Shown: positions 18,374 to 27,110 of the stretch, piece by piece
Layout of the letters: each line of letters begins with the position of its first letter
Position numbering within the stretch: position 1 is the stretch's first letter
Assembly: GCA_913043145.1 (NCBI GenBank)
Contig: CAJWLP010000003.1
Location: forward strand, 19,858-83,857
From: an uncultured Bacteroidota bacterium
GTDB lineage: Bacteria > Bacteroidota > Bacteroidia > NS11-12g > UBA9320
Direction of reading: 5' to 3'
DNA length: 64,000 nucleotides
Translations under genes and position numbers: made by a program
The notes under the pieces: model-generated
The model's input: only the letters and a program-made list of their open reading frames with translations
Told to the model about the DNA's origin: nothing
Databases searched by the model: none

Positions 18374-19333
18374 TTAAGACTTCTTGATGATATTATAGTT
18401 CTTAAAACCCCCAATGACATTACCCTTGAAAAAGGTGTTTTCTATGAAAGATAATATCCTATATCTCATTTTTTCATGTTTATGAGGTGCTCGTCTTTTA
18501 TTCCTATTACCACTGTATTGTAATTTTGAGGACCAATTGAATAGACTAATCCAATTGTTCATGACGGATGGATGAGACCCATTAAATTTATTTAGTTTAT
18601 TTAAGGGTCCATAGTCATATTCAATAGCTATTCTTGACAAAATATTTTTTGCATTTTTCCCGTGATAGGAGGAAGAGCTTGATTTTCTCTTATTCGACAT
18701 CATTTTTGGGGGTCTTACATAACCATAATGAAAAACATTCACATTTAGCTCAATGACATCTAATTTAGCATTGTCTTTTCTACTTGTGTAGTCATTGAAT
18801 GTTCCACCTCCCCATTTTGTAAATTTTCTAAAAGATTGAGCATCTTGCCACGAATGAATAGATGGTAAATTCCTTATAATCCTAATTTCTTTTTTATACC
18901 ATGAATGGCTGTTATGGTAATGATTATAATCTCCCCAAAAATGTAAATAATTGAATAAAAAGCCATCCACACTCTTATTATAAAGGTGATCTTTGCAAGC
19001 TTTCCTTATTGTATCTAAATCATTTTGGTGAATAGCTTCATCACATTGAAGATAGAATAACCAGTCTCCTTTACAATGTTGTTTTGCAATATCAGTTTGT
19101 TGAGCAAATATGGTGTTTTTGGGGTAATCCTTTGTGTTCCATTTTGTATGTATGATTTTGATCTTTTCAGATTTAATGGATTGAATAATTTCTGTAGTAC
19201 GATCATCTTTATCATTATCACCAATTGCAATTATAAATTCATCACAAATTGGTAAGATAGAAAGTATGGACTGTTTTGCAGGGATATATAATTTTTCTGC
19301 ATTTTTTATAAAGGTGAAACCACTTATTTTCAT
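18374..19333 (-). CDS. Glycosyltransferase-like protein (GT2 superfamily)
   Basis: This probable glycosyltransferase has a GT-A fold. It opens MKISGFTFIKNAEKLY, and the nucleotide-sugar region shows CDEFIIAIGDNDKDDRT (about residues 30-46) and GDWLFYLQCDEAI (about 90-102), where QCDE replaces the usual DxD. The C-terminal third is basic (NKRRAPHKHEKMRYR), consistent with membrane-surface binding, and has no clear membrane helix. It is divergent from a second GT2 gene at 19408, and the pair probably contributes to lipopolysaccharide or other surface glycans. Donor and acceptor are unknown. Confidence 0.8.
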   Translation of the reverse strand: MKISGFTFIKNAEKLYIPAKQSILSILPICDEFIIAIGDNDKDDRTTEIIQSIKSEKIKIIHTKWNTKDYPKNTIFAQQTDIAKQHCKGDWLFYLQCDEAIHQNDLDTIRKACKDHLYNKSVDGFLFNYLHFWGDYNHYHNSHSWYKKEIRIIRNLPSIHSWQDAQSFRKFTKWGGGTFNDYTSRKDNAKLDVIELNVNVFHYGYVRPPKMMSNKRKSSSSSYHGKNAKNILSRIAIEYDYGPLNKLNKFNGSHPSVMNNWISLFNWSSKLQYSGNRNKRRAPHKHEKMRYRILSFIENTFFKGNVIGGFKNYNIIKKS

Positions 19334-19407
19334 TATTAATAATTAAACTATAATCAAAAACAAAAGTATAAAAATGATACCTTTGGTAACTAAAAAAATC
19401 TAAATTG

Positions 19408-20166
19408 ATGAATTACAAGATATCAGCATTAATACCAACATTTAATGAAGAGCATAATATCGCTGAGGCTATTGATTCAGTATCTTGGGCTGATGAGATA
19501 TTAGTTGTTGATTCATTTAGTACAGACTCAACGGTAGAAATTGCCAAAAATAAAGGTGCGAAAGTTATTCAAAGGACTTATGAATATTCTGCATCTCAAA
19601 AAAATTGGGCCATCCCACAAGCCTCACATGATTGGGTGATTTTGATTGATGCCGATGAGAGAATCACATTTAATTTAAAAACAGAAATTATTAATGTCGT
19701 AAAAAACAATTTGCCCTATTGTGCTTTTTGGATCAAAAGACAAAACCATTTTATGGGGAAAAAAATTAGATTTTCTGGCTGGCAAGGGGATAAAGTTATT
19801 CGATTATTTAGGAAAGATAAATGTGTGTATGAAGATAAAAATGTCCATGCAGAAATGATTTGTGATGGCAAAGTGGGTATATTAAAAGAAAAGCTAATTC
19901 ATTATACATTTAAAGATATCCATCATTATCTAGAAAAGTGGGATAGGTACAGCACTTGGGGTGCAAATGAGAGATATTCAAAGGGAGAAAGAGTTAATTT
20001 TTATCATTTATCTTTCAAGCCTATTTTTAGATTTATGAGAGACTATTTTTTAAAACTTGGTTTTCTTGATGGACTAACAGGATTAATAATATGTATCTTA
20101 TCTGGTATGTCTGTTTTTATTAGAAGCTTAAAGATAAAAGATTTGAGAGAATCTGATTCTTTTTAA
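19408..20166 (+). CDS. Glycosyltransferase family 2, WaaE/KdtX-like
   Basis: This glycosyltransferase resembles lipopolysaccharide core glucosyltransferases of the WaaE/KdtX kind. It opens with ISALIPTFNEEHNIAEAI, then ADEILVVDSFSTDST (about residues 28-42), and has the metal-binding DADER near residue 90. The stretch HNHFMGKKIRFSGWQ-like region (residues about 113-128) and HAEMICDG are typical. A hydrophobic segment near the C terminus (about residues 215-240) suggests membrane association. I start at the ATG at 19408; a TTG one codon earlier is possible. Its stop codon abuts the stop of the convergent lipoprotein gene with no base between. Confidence 0.88.
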   Translation: MNYKISALIPTFNEEHNIAEAIDSVSWADEILVVDSFSTDSTVEIAKNKGAKVIQRTYEYSASQKNWAIPQASHDWVILIDADERITFNLKTEIINVVKNNLPYCAFWIKRQNHFMGKKIRFSGWQGDKVIRLFRKDKCVYEDKNVHAEMICDGKVGILKEKLIHYTFKDIHHYLEKWDRYSTWGANERYSKGERVNFYHLSFKPIFRFMRDYFLKLGFLDGLTGLIICILSGMSVFIRSLKIKDLRESDSF

Positions 20167-20427
20167 TTAAAGAACGAAATCACCAATAACTAAATCATTT
20201 TGAGTAGTGTCGCTATTTGACTCGTTCTCTTTAGGGTCAGTTTTTTTATCACAGCATGGTTTTTTATTTTCCTCCTCGCATGTTTCTTTATTCTTTTTAC
20301 AACAGGACTCCTCCTTTTCTGTATCACAAGAAGATGTTTCTTTTTTACACTCTTTTTGGTCTTCACAAGCCATAAATGTTATGCTGACAAAAACAATAAG
20401 GCCCAAAAATTTAATAATATTTTTCAT
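20167..20427 (-). CDS. Small Cys/Lys/Glu-rich lipoprotein of unknown function
   Basis: This 86-residue protein has a clear lipoprotein signal peptide, MKNIIKFLGLIVFVSITFMAC, with the lipidated Cys at residue 21. The short mature part is highly charged (Lys/Glu) and has seven further cysteines, including two CC pairs (ESCCKKNK and KPCCDKK). It then runs into an Asn/Ser/Asp-rich tail ending VIGDFVL. The Cys pattern suggests metal binding or disulfide staples, but I know no family. Its stop touches the convergent glycosyltransferase stop and ychF lies upstream on the same strand. The opposite-strand open frame here is only a shadow. Confidence 0.8.
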   Translation of the reverse strand: MKNIIKFLGLIVFVSITFMACEDQKECKKETSSCDTEKEESCCKKNKETCEEENKKPCCDKKTDPKENESNSDTTQNDLVIGDFVL

Positions 20428-20462
20428 GTTTGTAGTGTTATTTGCGAAGTTAGTTAATATAT

Positions 20463-21557
20463 CTAAACATTGAATCTAAAGTGCATGATATCTCCGTCTT
20501 TGACTAAATAATCCTTACCCTCAACTCTAAGTTTCCCAGCCTCTCTACATTTAGCCTCAGATTCATACTCAATGTAATCATTGTAGCCAATTACCTCAGC
20601 TCGAATAAACCCTTTTTCAAAATCAGTATGAATAACACCGGCTGCCTGTGGTGCGGTATATCCCTCTGTTATGGTCCATGCACGAACTTCTTTTTCACCA
20701 GCCGTAAAATAAGTTTGATAGTTTAATAACTTATAAGCAGACTTAATAATGCGGTTCACACCACTTTCTTGAAGTCCCATATCTTCTAAAAACATCATTT
20801 TATCTTCTTCCTCCATATCAATCATATCCGACTCTATTTCAGCAGAGACAAACATGATTTGAGCATTCTCATTTTTTACAGATTCAATAAACCTGTCAGT
20901 ATGTTTATTGCCATTCACAACACTAGCATCGTCAACATTACAGACGTATAAAACGGGTTTGAGCGTTAATAAATTTAGATCTTTAATTAGTTCTAATTGA
21001 TTTGAGTCTAAATCTATTGATCTTGCAGATTTACCTTGTTCAAGTGTGGATTTTATCTGGGATACTACTTCGTAAACTGATTTAGCTTCTTTGTTCCCAG
21101 TTTCTGCTAGTTTTTTAACTTTTAAAATCTTTGTTTCAATCGATTCAAGATCTTTAAGTTGTAGCTCTGTATCGATGATTTCCTTATCTCTTACGGGATC
21201 GATACTACCGTCAACGTGGGTTATATTATTATCATCAAAGCATCGAACCACATGGAGAATGGCATTGGTATTTCTAATGTTTCCAAGAAATTGATTACCC
21301 AAACCCTCTCCTTTACTTGCTCCTTTTACTAAGCCAGCAATGTCAACAATTTCAACGGTAGTTGGAATTATTTTCTGTGGATTAACTAAATCAGACAGTT
21401 TATTTAATCGTTCATCAGGTACAGTAATCATTCCTACATTTGGTTCGATTGTACAGAATGGATAATTAGCACTTTCTGCCTTAGCACTACTCAGACAATT
21501 AAAAAGTGTCGATTTTCCTACATTGGGTAAGCCCACGATTCCACATTGTAAAGCCAT
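20463..21557 (-). CDS. ychF: Redox-regulated ATPase YchF (Obg family)
   Basis: YchF is a universally conserved Obg-family P-loop protein that prefers ATP to GTP and binds ribosomes. The G1 loop is GIVGLPNVGKSTLF (about residues 6-19), G3 lies in VDIAGLVKGASKGEGLGN, and the NxxD position reads CNVDDA (about residue 207), the altered base-recognition motif of YchF. A helical insert spans about residues 125-200 and the C-terminal TGS domain ends VKDGDIMHFRFNV. Length 364 is standard. It is followed by the Cys-rich lipoprotein gene 36 bases downstream. Confidence 0.97.
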   Translation of the reverse strand: MALQCGIVGLPNVGKSTLFNCLSSAKAESANYPFCTIEPNVGMITVPDERLNKLSDLVNPQKIIPTTVEIVDIAGLVKGASKGEGLGNQFLGNIRNTNAILHVVRCFDDNNITHVDGSIDPVRDKEIIDTELQLKDLESIETKILKVKKLAETGNKEAKSVYEVVSQIKSTLEQGKSARSIDLDSNQLELIKDLNLLTLKPVLYVCNVDDASVVNGNKHTDRFIESVKNENAQIMFVSAEIESDMIDMEEEDKMMFLEDMGLQESGVNRIIKSAYKLLNYQTYFTAGEKEVRAWTITEGYTAPQAAGVIHTDFEKGFIRAEVIGYNDYIEYESEAKCREAGKLRVEGKDYLVKDGDIMHFRFNV

Positions 21558-21688
21558 TAGTTATTGTATTTTGTTGCAAGTTTAGTCTTTTTACGTTTGA
21601 TTCGAAAGTCTTCTATGGTCTTTCATTAGATGAAGACCTTCTGTCAGTCTAATTTAAGATGGAACGTATTTTGTAAGTATTCTAGAGG

Positions 21689-22387
21689 ATGTTTTCCTTT
21701 TTTATAAAACTAATTGATTCTGTGGTATGGCCAGCTTTTTTAGTTGTGTGTATCTGGATTGTATTTTTTGTCAATTTAAGGTATGAATTAGGTTTAAATT
21801 CTTATGGTTTACACCCTCAAAAGTGGAACGACTTGTATGGGGTAGTTACCATGATTTTCTTACATAGTAATTTTGATCATTTATTAAGTAATACTATTCC
21901 CCTTTTATTATCGATGGGATTTATATTTATAAATTTCAGTGAGGAAAGGGCTTCAATTATTGTATTAAATAGTTTATTTACAGGGATTATACTCTTTTTT
22001 ATTGGGCAACATGGAAGTAACCATATTGGTGCTAGTGGTTTGGTATATGCCTTAATTTTCTTTATTGTGACTCATTCTTTTTTTACTCGTAATAAAGAAA
22101 TGTTAGCAGCCTCTTTTACTTTAATATTCTTGTACGGCAGTCTAATTTATGGGCTATTCCCAGAGTTTGGGAAATTAATCGGAAAAAATATATCTTGGGA
22201 GGGGCATCTATCTGGAGCAATTACTGGAGTTATTTTTGGAACGTTGTATCGAAATAAAGGCCCTCAAAAACCACCACCCTTAGATGATGACTTTGATGAT
22301 TTTGAAGATGAATATTGGAATTCAATTGAGATTGATGAAGAAGCTCATAACACTAATATTCAATATACTTACAAAGAAAAAGATTAA
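21689..22387 (+). CDS. Rhomboid family intramembrane serine protease
   Basis: This membrane protease cleaves substrates within or near transmembrane helices. The catalytic Ser is in HIGASGLVYAL (about residue 117) and the catalytic His in GHLSGAITGVIFG (about residue 174). The oxyanion-region HSNFDHLLSN lies near residue 64. Six hydrophobic segments are visible, and an acidic cytoplasmic tail (DDDFDDFEDEYW) closes the 232-residue protein. The start at the ATG at 21689 precedes the first helix directly. The substrate is unknown. Confidence 0.92.
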   Translation: MFSFFIKLIDSVVWPAFLVVCIWIVFFVNLRYELGLNSYGLHPQKWNDLYGVVTMIFLHSNFDHLLSNTIPLLLSMGFIFINFSEERASIIVLNSLFTGIILFFIGQHGSNHIGASGLVYALIFFIVTHSFFTRNKEMLAASFTLIFLYGSLIYGLFPEFGKLIGKNISWEGHLSGAITGVIFGTLYRNKGPQKPPPLDDDFDDFEDEYWNSIEIDEEAHNTNIQYTYKEKD

Positions 22388-22439
22388 CTGGATATTTATT
22401 CTAAGTTAAGTATGTAGGATAAAATTACCTTTGAAGTAT

Positions 22440-23099
22440 ATGAGAATTTTATTTACTTTTTTTATTTTAATTTACTGCTTTTCGTCATCTCCATGGGGCT
22501 TTTTTGCCCATAAAGAGATTAATTATCATGCATGTTTTACTCTTCCGCCTGAAATGTTTGGGTTTTACAAGACAAATGTTGATGTAATCAGGGAATTGGC
22601 TGTTCGACCAGATCAAAGAAGGTATGTTGTGGAAGAGGAGTCTCCGAGACATTATATTGATATTGATTTTTATGAGTCCAAGGTCCCGTTAGATACTTTA
22701 CCATTTTATTGGGATAGTGCCATGTTTTTATATGGTGAAAAAGTATTGATTGATCATGGAATTGTTCCATGGCATATTTTAAAAGTCAAATACTGGTTAA
22801 CGCAGGCTATGAGAAATCATGACTATAGTCAAATTTTAGAATTAAGTGCTGATTTGGGACATTACATTGCAGATGCATATGTCCCTTTACATACTACAAA
22901 AAATTATAATGGTCAGTTGACTAATCAACATGGTATTCATGGTCTATGGGAATCAAGATTGCCAGAAGTTTTTTTATCCGATTATGATTTTTTTTTAGGG
23001 AATGCAAAATATATTCATAAGCCTCTTTTGTCTATTTGGATGGCATTAGAAGAGAGTTTTTCTGCTCATGATACGGTACTTAATTTAGAAAGGGAATAA
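22440..23099 (+). pseudogene. S1/P1-like zinc-dependent hydrolase, N-terminal part ending at an in-frame stop
   Basis: This is the first part of a secreted zinc hydrolase of the phospholipase C/S1-P1 nuclease fold. A signal peptide ends before PWGFFAHKEIN, so a Trp and His lie near the mature N terminus as in the family. Further likely metal ligands are in RPDQRRYV, SPRHYIDID, DLGHYIADAYVPLHTT and HGIHGLWE, so all the ligands I can name fall before the stop. The frame ends at TAA 23097-23099, but the same frame continues directly into a homologous C-terminal part. The start is the ATG at 22440; a TTG at 22431 would add three codons. Either the gene is broken, or a shortened protein is made. 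Confidence 0.8.
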
Positions 23100-23108
23100 A
23101 CATTAAAA

Positions 23109-23393
23109 ATGGAACACACAAAGTATTCCTTTGAACAAAGAGGTGCGACAACAATTAAGGTATACAGTCAAGAGTTTTCAAAATCATACCATCTTCTGCT
23201 CAACAATATGGTTGAACGTCGAATGAAGAAAGCAATTTACATGATTGGTTGTTTTTGGTACACTGCGTGGGTCGATGCTGGACAACCTAAGTTACCAAAT
23301 AAACTAATTCAAAATTTTGAAAAGATGGCTCTTAATGATTCTATCCTACAAAAACATCACCACAAAATCAAAGGTCGAATAGGACTTCATTAA
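23109..23393 (+). pseudogene. C-terminal part of the same zinc hydrolase, after the in-frame stop
   Basis: This open frame is in phase with the preceding fragment and separated from it by the TAA and three codons (ACA TTA AAA). Its content is what I expect at the C terminus of the family: YSFEQRGATTIKVYSQEF, then NNMVERRMKKAI and FWYTAWVDAGQP. Joined, the two parts would give about 320 residues, a full-length family member. An ATG begins this part, but a free 94-residue fragment without signal peptide or metal ligands is unlikely to act alone. A single base change, or a sequencing error, could explain the split. Confidence 0.75.
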
Positions 23394-23400
23394 ATACAGC

Positions 23401-25971
23401 TTATCTCTTTATTATTGTGCTAGACCATTGGTTATTTTGATCATGAATTTCAAGAATATATATTCCTGATTCCAGTTTATCTAATTCAATTTCATTTAGT
23501 GATTTATCAATAGAATTTTCTTGGATTAATTTCCCTTTCATTGTTCTGATAACTAATTTCAAATCACGGTCAAGTTTATGTTCTACAAATATTGTTTGAT
23601 CAACTGGGTTAGGATAAATATGAATGCCCAGGTTGTTAAACTCTTTAATATTACTAAATACGGGTAAAGAAATTAGTAAGGTGCTATCTTCAATACATTG
23701 GTTAGATGTAGTTACAGCTAGGTTTACATTGACATCTTTACCTTCACTTGTCTCGTAATTATGAGTTGGAGAAATAGTATTAGTAAGTGGGCTTCCATCT
23801 CCAAAATTCCAGGAATAAGTTTCAAAAGTGCCAATAGTTGGTGTGAATGAATACTCTGTTTGATTTCTTGAATAGTCAAAAGATGCATCAATATCTTGTT
23901 CAACATTTACACGTAATTTTTGAGAGGTATCTGAGCACTGACCTTTTTCAAAAATGACATAAATACTATCTCCATCAGACATTAGATTATTTGTATATGA
24001 TGAACTATTACCTGATTGAACCATTACGCCATTCAAAATAAAGTCCCATTGGTCCATACTATCACTAGCAATAAATGTAATTGTCTCTCCATCGCAGAAT
24101 GATTGTTTTTTAATTGGTTCTAGTTTGGCCTTCCGAATTTGATTTACAACGAGAGGAATTTTAATTTCATTTGCCGGGCATGTTAGATAAGACGAGTCAA
24201 TAATTTGAACAACATATTCGCGAGAAATAGAAGGATTAAATGAAAATAGCGTATCCGTAAATGAACTTCCTCCATCTAAACTAATGCTATAATTTTGATT
24301 TTTAAGTCCGTTTATTTCAATCGACCATACATTACCAAAACAAATACTAGAATCTGCTTTTACAGTATAATCTAATGGAGAGCATGCTTTAGAAAAACAT
24401 TTCTTAATTGCTATATCACTGTAATAACATGGACTAGGATCAATACCTCTTACCCATAGGGTTACAGAATCTTCAGGGTTTAGTCTTCCAATTTCATGAA
24501 TTTTACCATTATTTCCGCTTGATGGGTATGACCAATTTTTACCCTCATCTATACTAACTTGATAGCCGTAATGTATAAAATCATCTGACCAAGAAAAGGT
24601 TATACTATCCGGTGTAGATGTTATACATGAAATCTGAGCTGCAGGAAGTTTATCTTTAGTAAATACTTCATACTTTGATGTGTCACTTAAACAACCTCTC
24701 TGATCTTTAACCTGTAAACCAAATTTGGTTGAAGTTTTGACAAATACATCGTAATTGTAATTGGATGAACTCTTTAAAAGTTGTCCTGAGTTGTAGAAAT
24801 AAAAACTGTCATAATTCGTAGAATCTGAAAATAGTGTAATTGTTGTATTTTCACATGTACTATCATTAGATGTCCTCACAGAGCTGGATAACGAAGTAAT
24901 AGGTTTATCATAGAATTTTATGTTCACGGTATTACTTTTTTTACCACAACCATTGGAAGATAGGCCAGATACAAAGTAATCGCCTGGAGAACTTACCCAC
25001 AGAGAATCTGATTTTTTGCCATTATTCCAAGTATAAGTAACACCCCTTTCAATAGTAGAGGGTTTGAGTAAAATTGAATCTCCATCACAAATAAGTTGAT
25101 TTGCACTACCAGATATAAATGGACTTGGGGCTTCAAGAACATTAATGTCTAATGTATCTGGTTTTGATTTTCCTTTTGTATTGGTGACAGTGAGGATAGC
25201 TCTATTTTTACCTGGGAAGTTAAAAACTACGCTAGGATTTTTTTGATTAGAGATGCTTGGATTTCCCCCAGGAATTGACCAAGAATAGGAGGTGGGGTTA
25301 TTCGTACCTGATCCAGATAATTGAAAACTAGAATTTTGGCAGGGAGTTGAATTGCTGGTTGCTGCTGTAGCTTTAGGTAGTAGAGAAGAAGGCACCAGAT
25401 TAAATTGCTTGGCAATAATTATATCACCACCAGTAGTTGAAGATGAGTTTGTAGCATTGACAACGGCATATATTGTTAGCGTTCCTTTATTGGTAGAAGG
25501 TGCTTTCCAGTTGAAACTCCATGCAGCTGATCCAGAACCTGATGTACCTGCACTGGTCTGTCCCATGTAGTTTCTTACTGAACCTGAAATTGTCGAAGAA
25601 TTAATAAATGATTTATTATTTCCTGATATGGTGCTAAAACTACCTGCCATTTTATTTGAATTATCAAGGCATGTTAGTTGGTAACCAAATTTATTTTTTC
25701 CTGAGTGGGTATACTTTAAAGTGAGTGTATATGTGCTATCAGGTATATAACCTCCTCCGGTGAAGTTATTAGTCAGAATAATATTATTGAAATTTGTGCC
25801 ACTTGTTTGAAGCGAACCCCCATGACAACTAGTACAATTTGATTCACTGGGTGCATTTGTGTATCCACCAGGAGCACCTCCAGTGTAAGTGATGCTTTTT
25901 TGGTGAATAAATAGAAAGCTAAAAATTAAAGTAAGAACAAATACTTTGTTTTTGATATTAGGTGATTTCAT
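23401..25971 (-). CDS. Large secreted T9SS cargo with choice-of-anchor V domain and C-terminal sorting domain
   Basis: This 856-residue exported protein begins with a signal peptide, then a domain opening TGGAPGGYTNAPSESNCTSC with CTSCH at about residues 46-50, the kind called choice-of-anchor V in Bacteroidota and similar to Reeler domains. A long series of beta-sandwich repeats follows (about residues 200-750), with PKD-like features such as SYSWSIPGG and YSWNFGDGSPLTNT. The end is a T9SS type A sorting domain (IYPNPVDQTIFVEH and GIYILEI, last residues IIKR). It should be delivered to the surface by the gldKLMN system. CTSCH could bind a c-type heme. The function is probably adhesive or structural. 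Confidence 0.85.
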   Translation of the reverse strand: MKSPNIKNKVFVLTLIFSFLFIHQKSITYTGGAPGGYTNAPSESNCTSCHGGSLQTSGTNFNNIILTNNFTGGGYIPDSTYTLTLKYTHSGKNKFGYQLTCLDNSNKMAGSFSTISGNNKSFINSSTISGSVRNYMGQTSAGTSGSGSAAWSFNWKAPSTNKGTLTIYAVVNATNSSSTTGGDIIIAKQFNLVPSSLLPKATAATSNSTPCQNSSFQLSGSGTNNPTSYSWSIPGGNPSISNQKNPSVVFNFPGKNRAILTVTNTKGKSKPDTLDINVLEAPSPFISGSANQLICDGDSILLKPSTIERGVTYTWNNGKKSDSLWVSSPGDYFVSGLSSNGCGKKSNTVNIKFYDKPITSLSSSVRTSNDSTCENTTITLFSDSTNYDSFYFYNSGQLLKSSSNYNYDVFVKTSTKFGLQVKDQRGCLSDTSKYEVFTKDKLPAAQISCITSTPDSITFSWSDDFIHYGYQVSIDEGKNWSYPSSGNNGKIHEIGRLNPEDSVTLWVRGIDPSPCYYSDIAIKKCFSKACSPLDYTVKADSSICFGNVWSIEINGLKNQNYSISLDGGSSFTDTLFSFNPSISREYVVQIIDSSYLTCPANEIKIPLVVNQIRKAKLEPIKKQSFCDGETITFIASDSMDQWDFILNGVMVQSGNSSSYTNNLMSDGDSIYVIFEKGQCSDTSQKLRVNVEQDIDASFDYSRNQTEYSFTPTIGTFETYSWNFGDGSPLTNTISPTHNYETSEGKDVNVNLAVTTSNQCIEDSTLLISLPVFSNIKEFNNLGIHIYPNPVDQTIFVEHKLDRDLKLVIRTMKGKLIQENSIDKSLNEIELDKLESGIYILEIHDQNNQWSSTIIKR

Positions 25972-26049
25972 GTATTGTTGGGTTATATTTATGGGTCTTA
26001 AAAACTATAATTTATTGAGCAAATATTTTATTAAACTTTGATTTAAACA

Positions 26050-26065
26050 TCACCTAAAGAGGTGA
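26050..26065 (-). terminator. Weak hairpin downstream of the SDR gene
   Basis: The stem TCACCT/AGGTGA encloses a 4-base AAAG loop (plus-strand view), between the SDR stop and the T9SS cargo start. On the minus strand only a short TGTTT follows, so termination strength is doubtful. It could instead be a 5' leader hairpin of the cargo gene. Confidence 0.3.
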
Positions 26066-26102
26066 ATTATTCATTGGCATATACTTAATTTGATAATTCA
26101 AT

Positions 26103-26978
26103 TTACGACTTTTTTTGATTAGACCTTATGACTTTTTCTAACATATCCCACTCTTCTTTACTGATAGCTTCCATTTGATTAAACTGACCAGCACCTTGAA
26201 GCCATTCACCACCATCTATGGTTACCACTTCACCGTTTATGTAACTTGAATAATCAGACATGAGGTAGGACGCAAGATTTGTTAATTCCATATGTTCTCC
26301 CATTCTTTTTAAAGGGATTCTGTTTTCAAGGTTTACTTTTTCAGACATCTCCTTTGGAAATAAACGGTCCCATGCTCCTTTTGTTGGGAATGGACCTGGA
26401 GCTATTGCATTGTGCCTTTGGCCATATTTAGCCCATTCCACAGCTAAGCTCCTGGTCATTACTAACACACCAGCTTTTGCCATAGCACTTGGTACCACAT
26501 AACCACTTCCTGTAGAAGCATAGGTAGTTACTATGTTAAGCACATATCCAGGTATGTCGTTCTTTATCCAATATTTACCACAACTTAAGGTGCAGTTTTT
26601 ACTTCCTTTAAGAACGATGTCTAGTATAATGTCAAAAGCTCTGTGGCTTAATCGTTCAGTAGGGCTGATAAAGTTTCCTGCAGCATTGTTTACCAGTCCG
26701 TTACAAGTTCCAAAATGCTCGATAATCTGATTTAAAGCCTTTTCTACTTGCCCACTCTCTCGAACGTCACACACTACTGGAAATATTTTATCTTCAGATA
26801 TTTCTTTTTGTGCTTCTTCTAATTTTTCAAATCTTCTTCCAGAAATAGCCACTTTAGCACCCAAGCTAATAAATGTTTTAACCATTGATTTTCCCAATCC
26901 AGTGCCTCCGCCTGTAACCCATATTACCTTATTGGACAATGATCCTTCTTTCAACATTGATTCTTGATGTAGATTCAT
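26103..26978 (-). CDS. SDR family oxidoreductase, 2,4-dienoyl-CoA reductase-like
   Basis: This is an NADP(H)-dependent short-chain dehydrogenase/reductase. The cofactor motif is TGGGTGLGKSM and the NNAAGNF stretch (about residue 95) is present. The usual Tyr of YxxxK is replaced: the active-site region reads GYVVPSAMAKAGVL, keeping the Lys. Loss of that Tyr, plus GQRHNAIAPGPFPTKGAW, is what I associate with 2,4-dienoyl-CoA reductases, which reduce unsaturated fatty acyl-CoA for beta-oxidation. The start may be the ATG at 26978 or the ATG at 26957 (MLKEGSLSNKV). A -7-like TAAATTTG at 26985-26992 favours the later one. It is divergent from the dnaJ-like gene. Confidence 0.88.
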   Translation of the reverse strand: MNLHQESMLKEGSLSNKVIWVTGGGTGLGKSMVKTFISLGAKVAISGRRFEKLEEAQKEISEDKIFPVVCDVRESGQVEKALNQIIEHFGTCNGLVNNAAGNFISPTERLSHRAFDIILDIVLKGSKNCTLSCGKYWIKNDIPGYVLNIVTTYASTGSGYVVPSAMAKAGVLVMTRSLAVEWAKYGQRHNAIAPGPFPTKGAWDRLFPKEMSEKVNLENRIPLKRMGEHMELTNLASYLMSDYSSYINGEVVTIDGGEWLQGAGQFNQMEAISKEEWDMLEKVIRSNQKKS

Positions 26979-27048
26979 ACTTTTCAAATTTAGTCTCTTA
27001 GCTGATTGTTTTATAGGATTTAGGTAATTTTAATTTGTATGTTTAGTT

Positions 27049-27066
27049 TAAATCAATTTTGATTTA
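27049..27066. promoter_or_regulatory. 18-bp dyad between divergent SDR and DnaJ-like genes
   Basis: TAAATCAA and its exact reverse complement TTGATTTA flank a 2-base TT centre. The dyad lies about 27 bases upstream of a -7-like TTAATTTG (27093-27100) of the plus-strand gene and about 57 bases upstream of TAAATTTG of the minus-strand gene. The shape is that of a dimeric regulator site, but no regulator gene is nearby. Confidence 0.4.
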
Positions 27067-27110
27067 CAGTGGTTTAAATTAATAATAGTTGTTTAATTTG
27101 GCAGTTACTA

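Noticed and set aside
20207..20473. Ser/Phe/Leu-rich plus-strand frame opposite the Cys-rich lipoprotein
   Set aside because: Its composition is the antisense image of the Lys/Glu/Cys-rich gene; the lipoprotein has a true signal peptide and lipobox.
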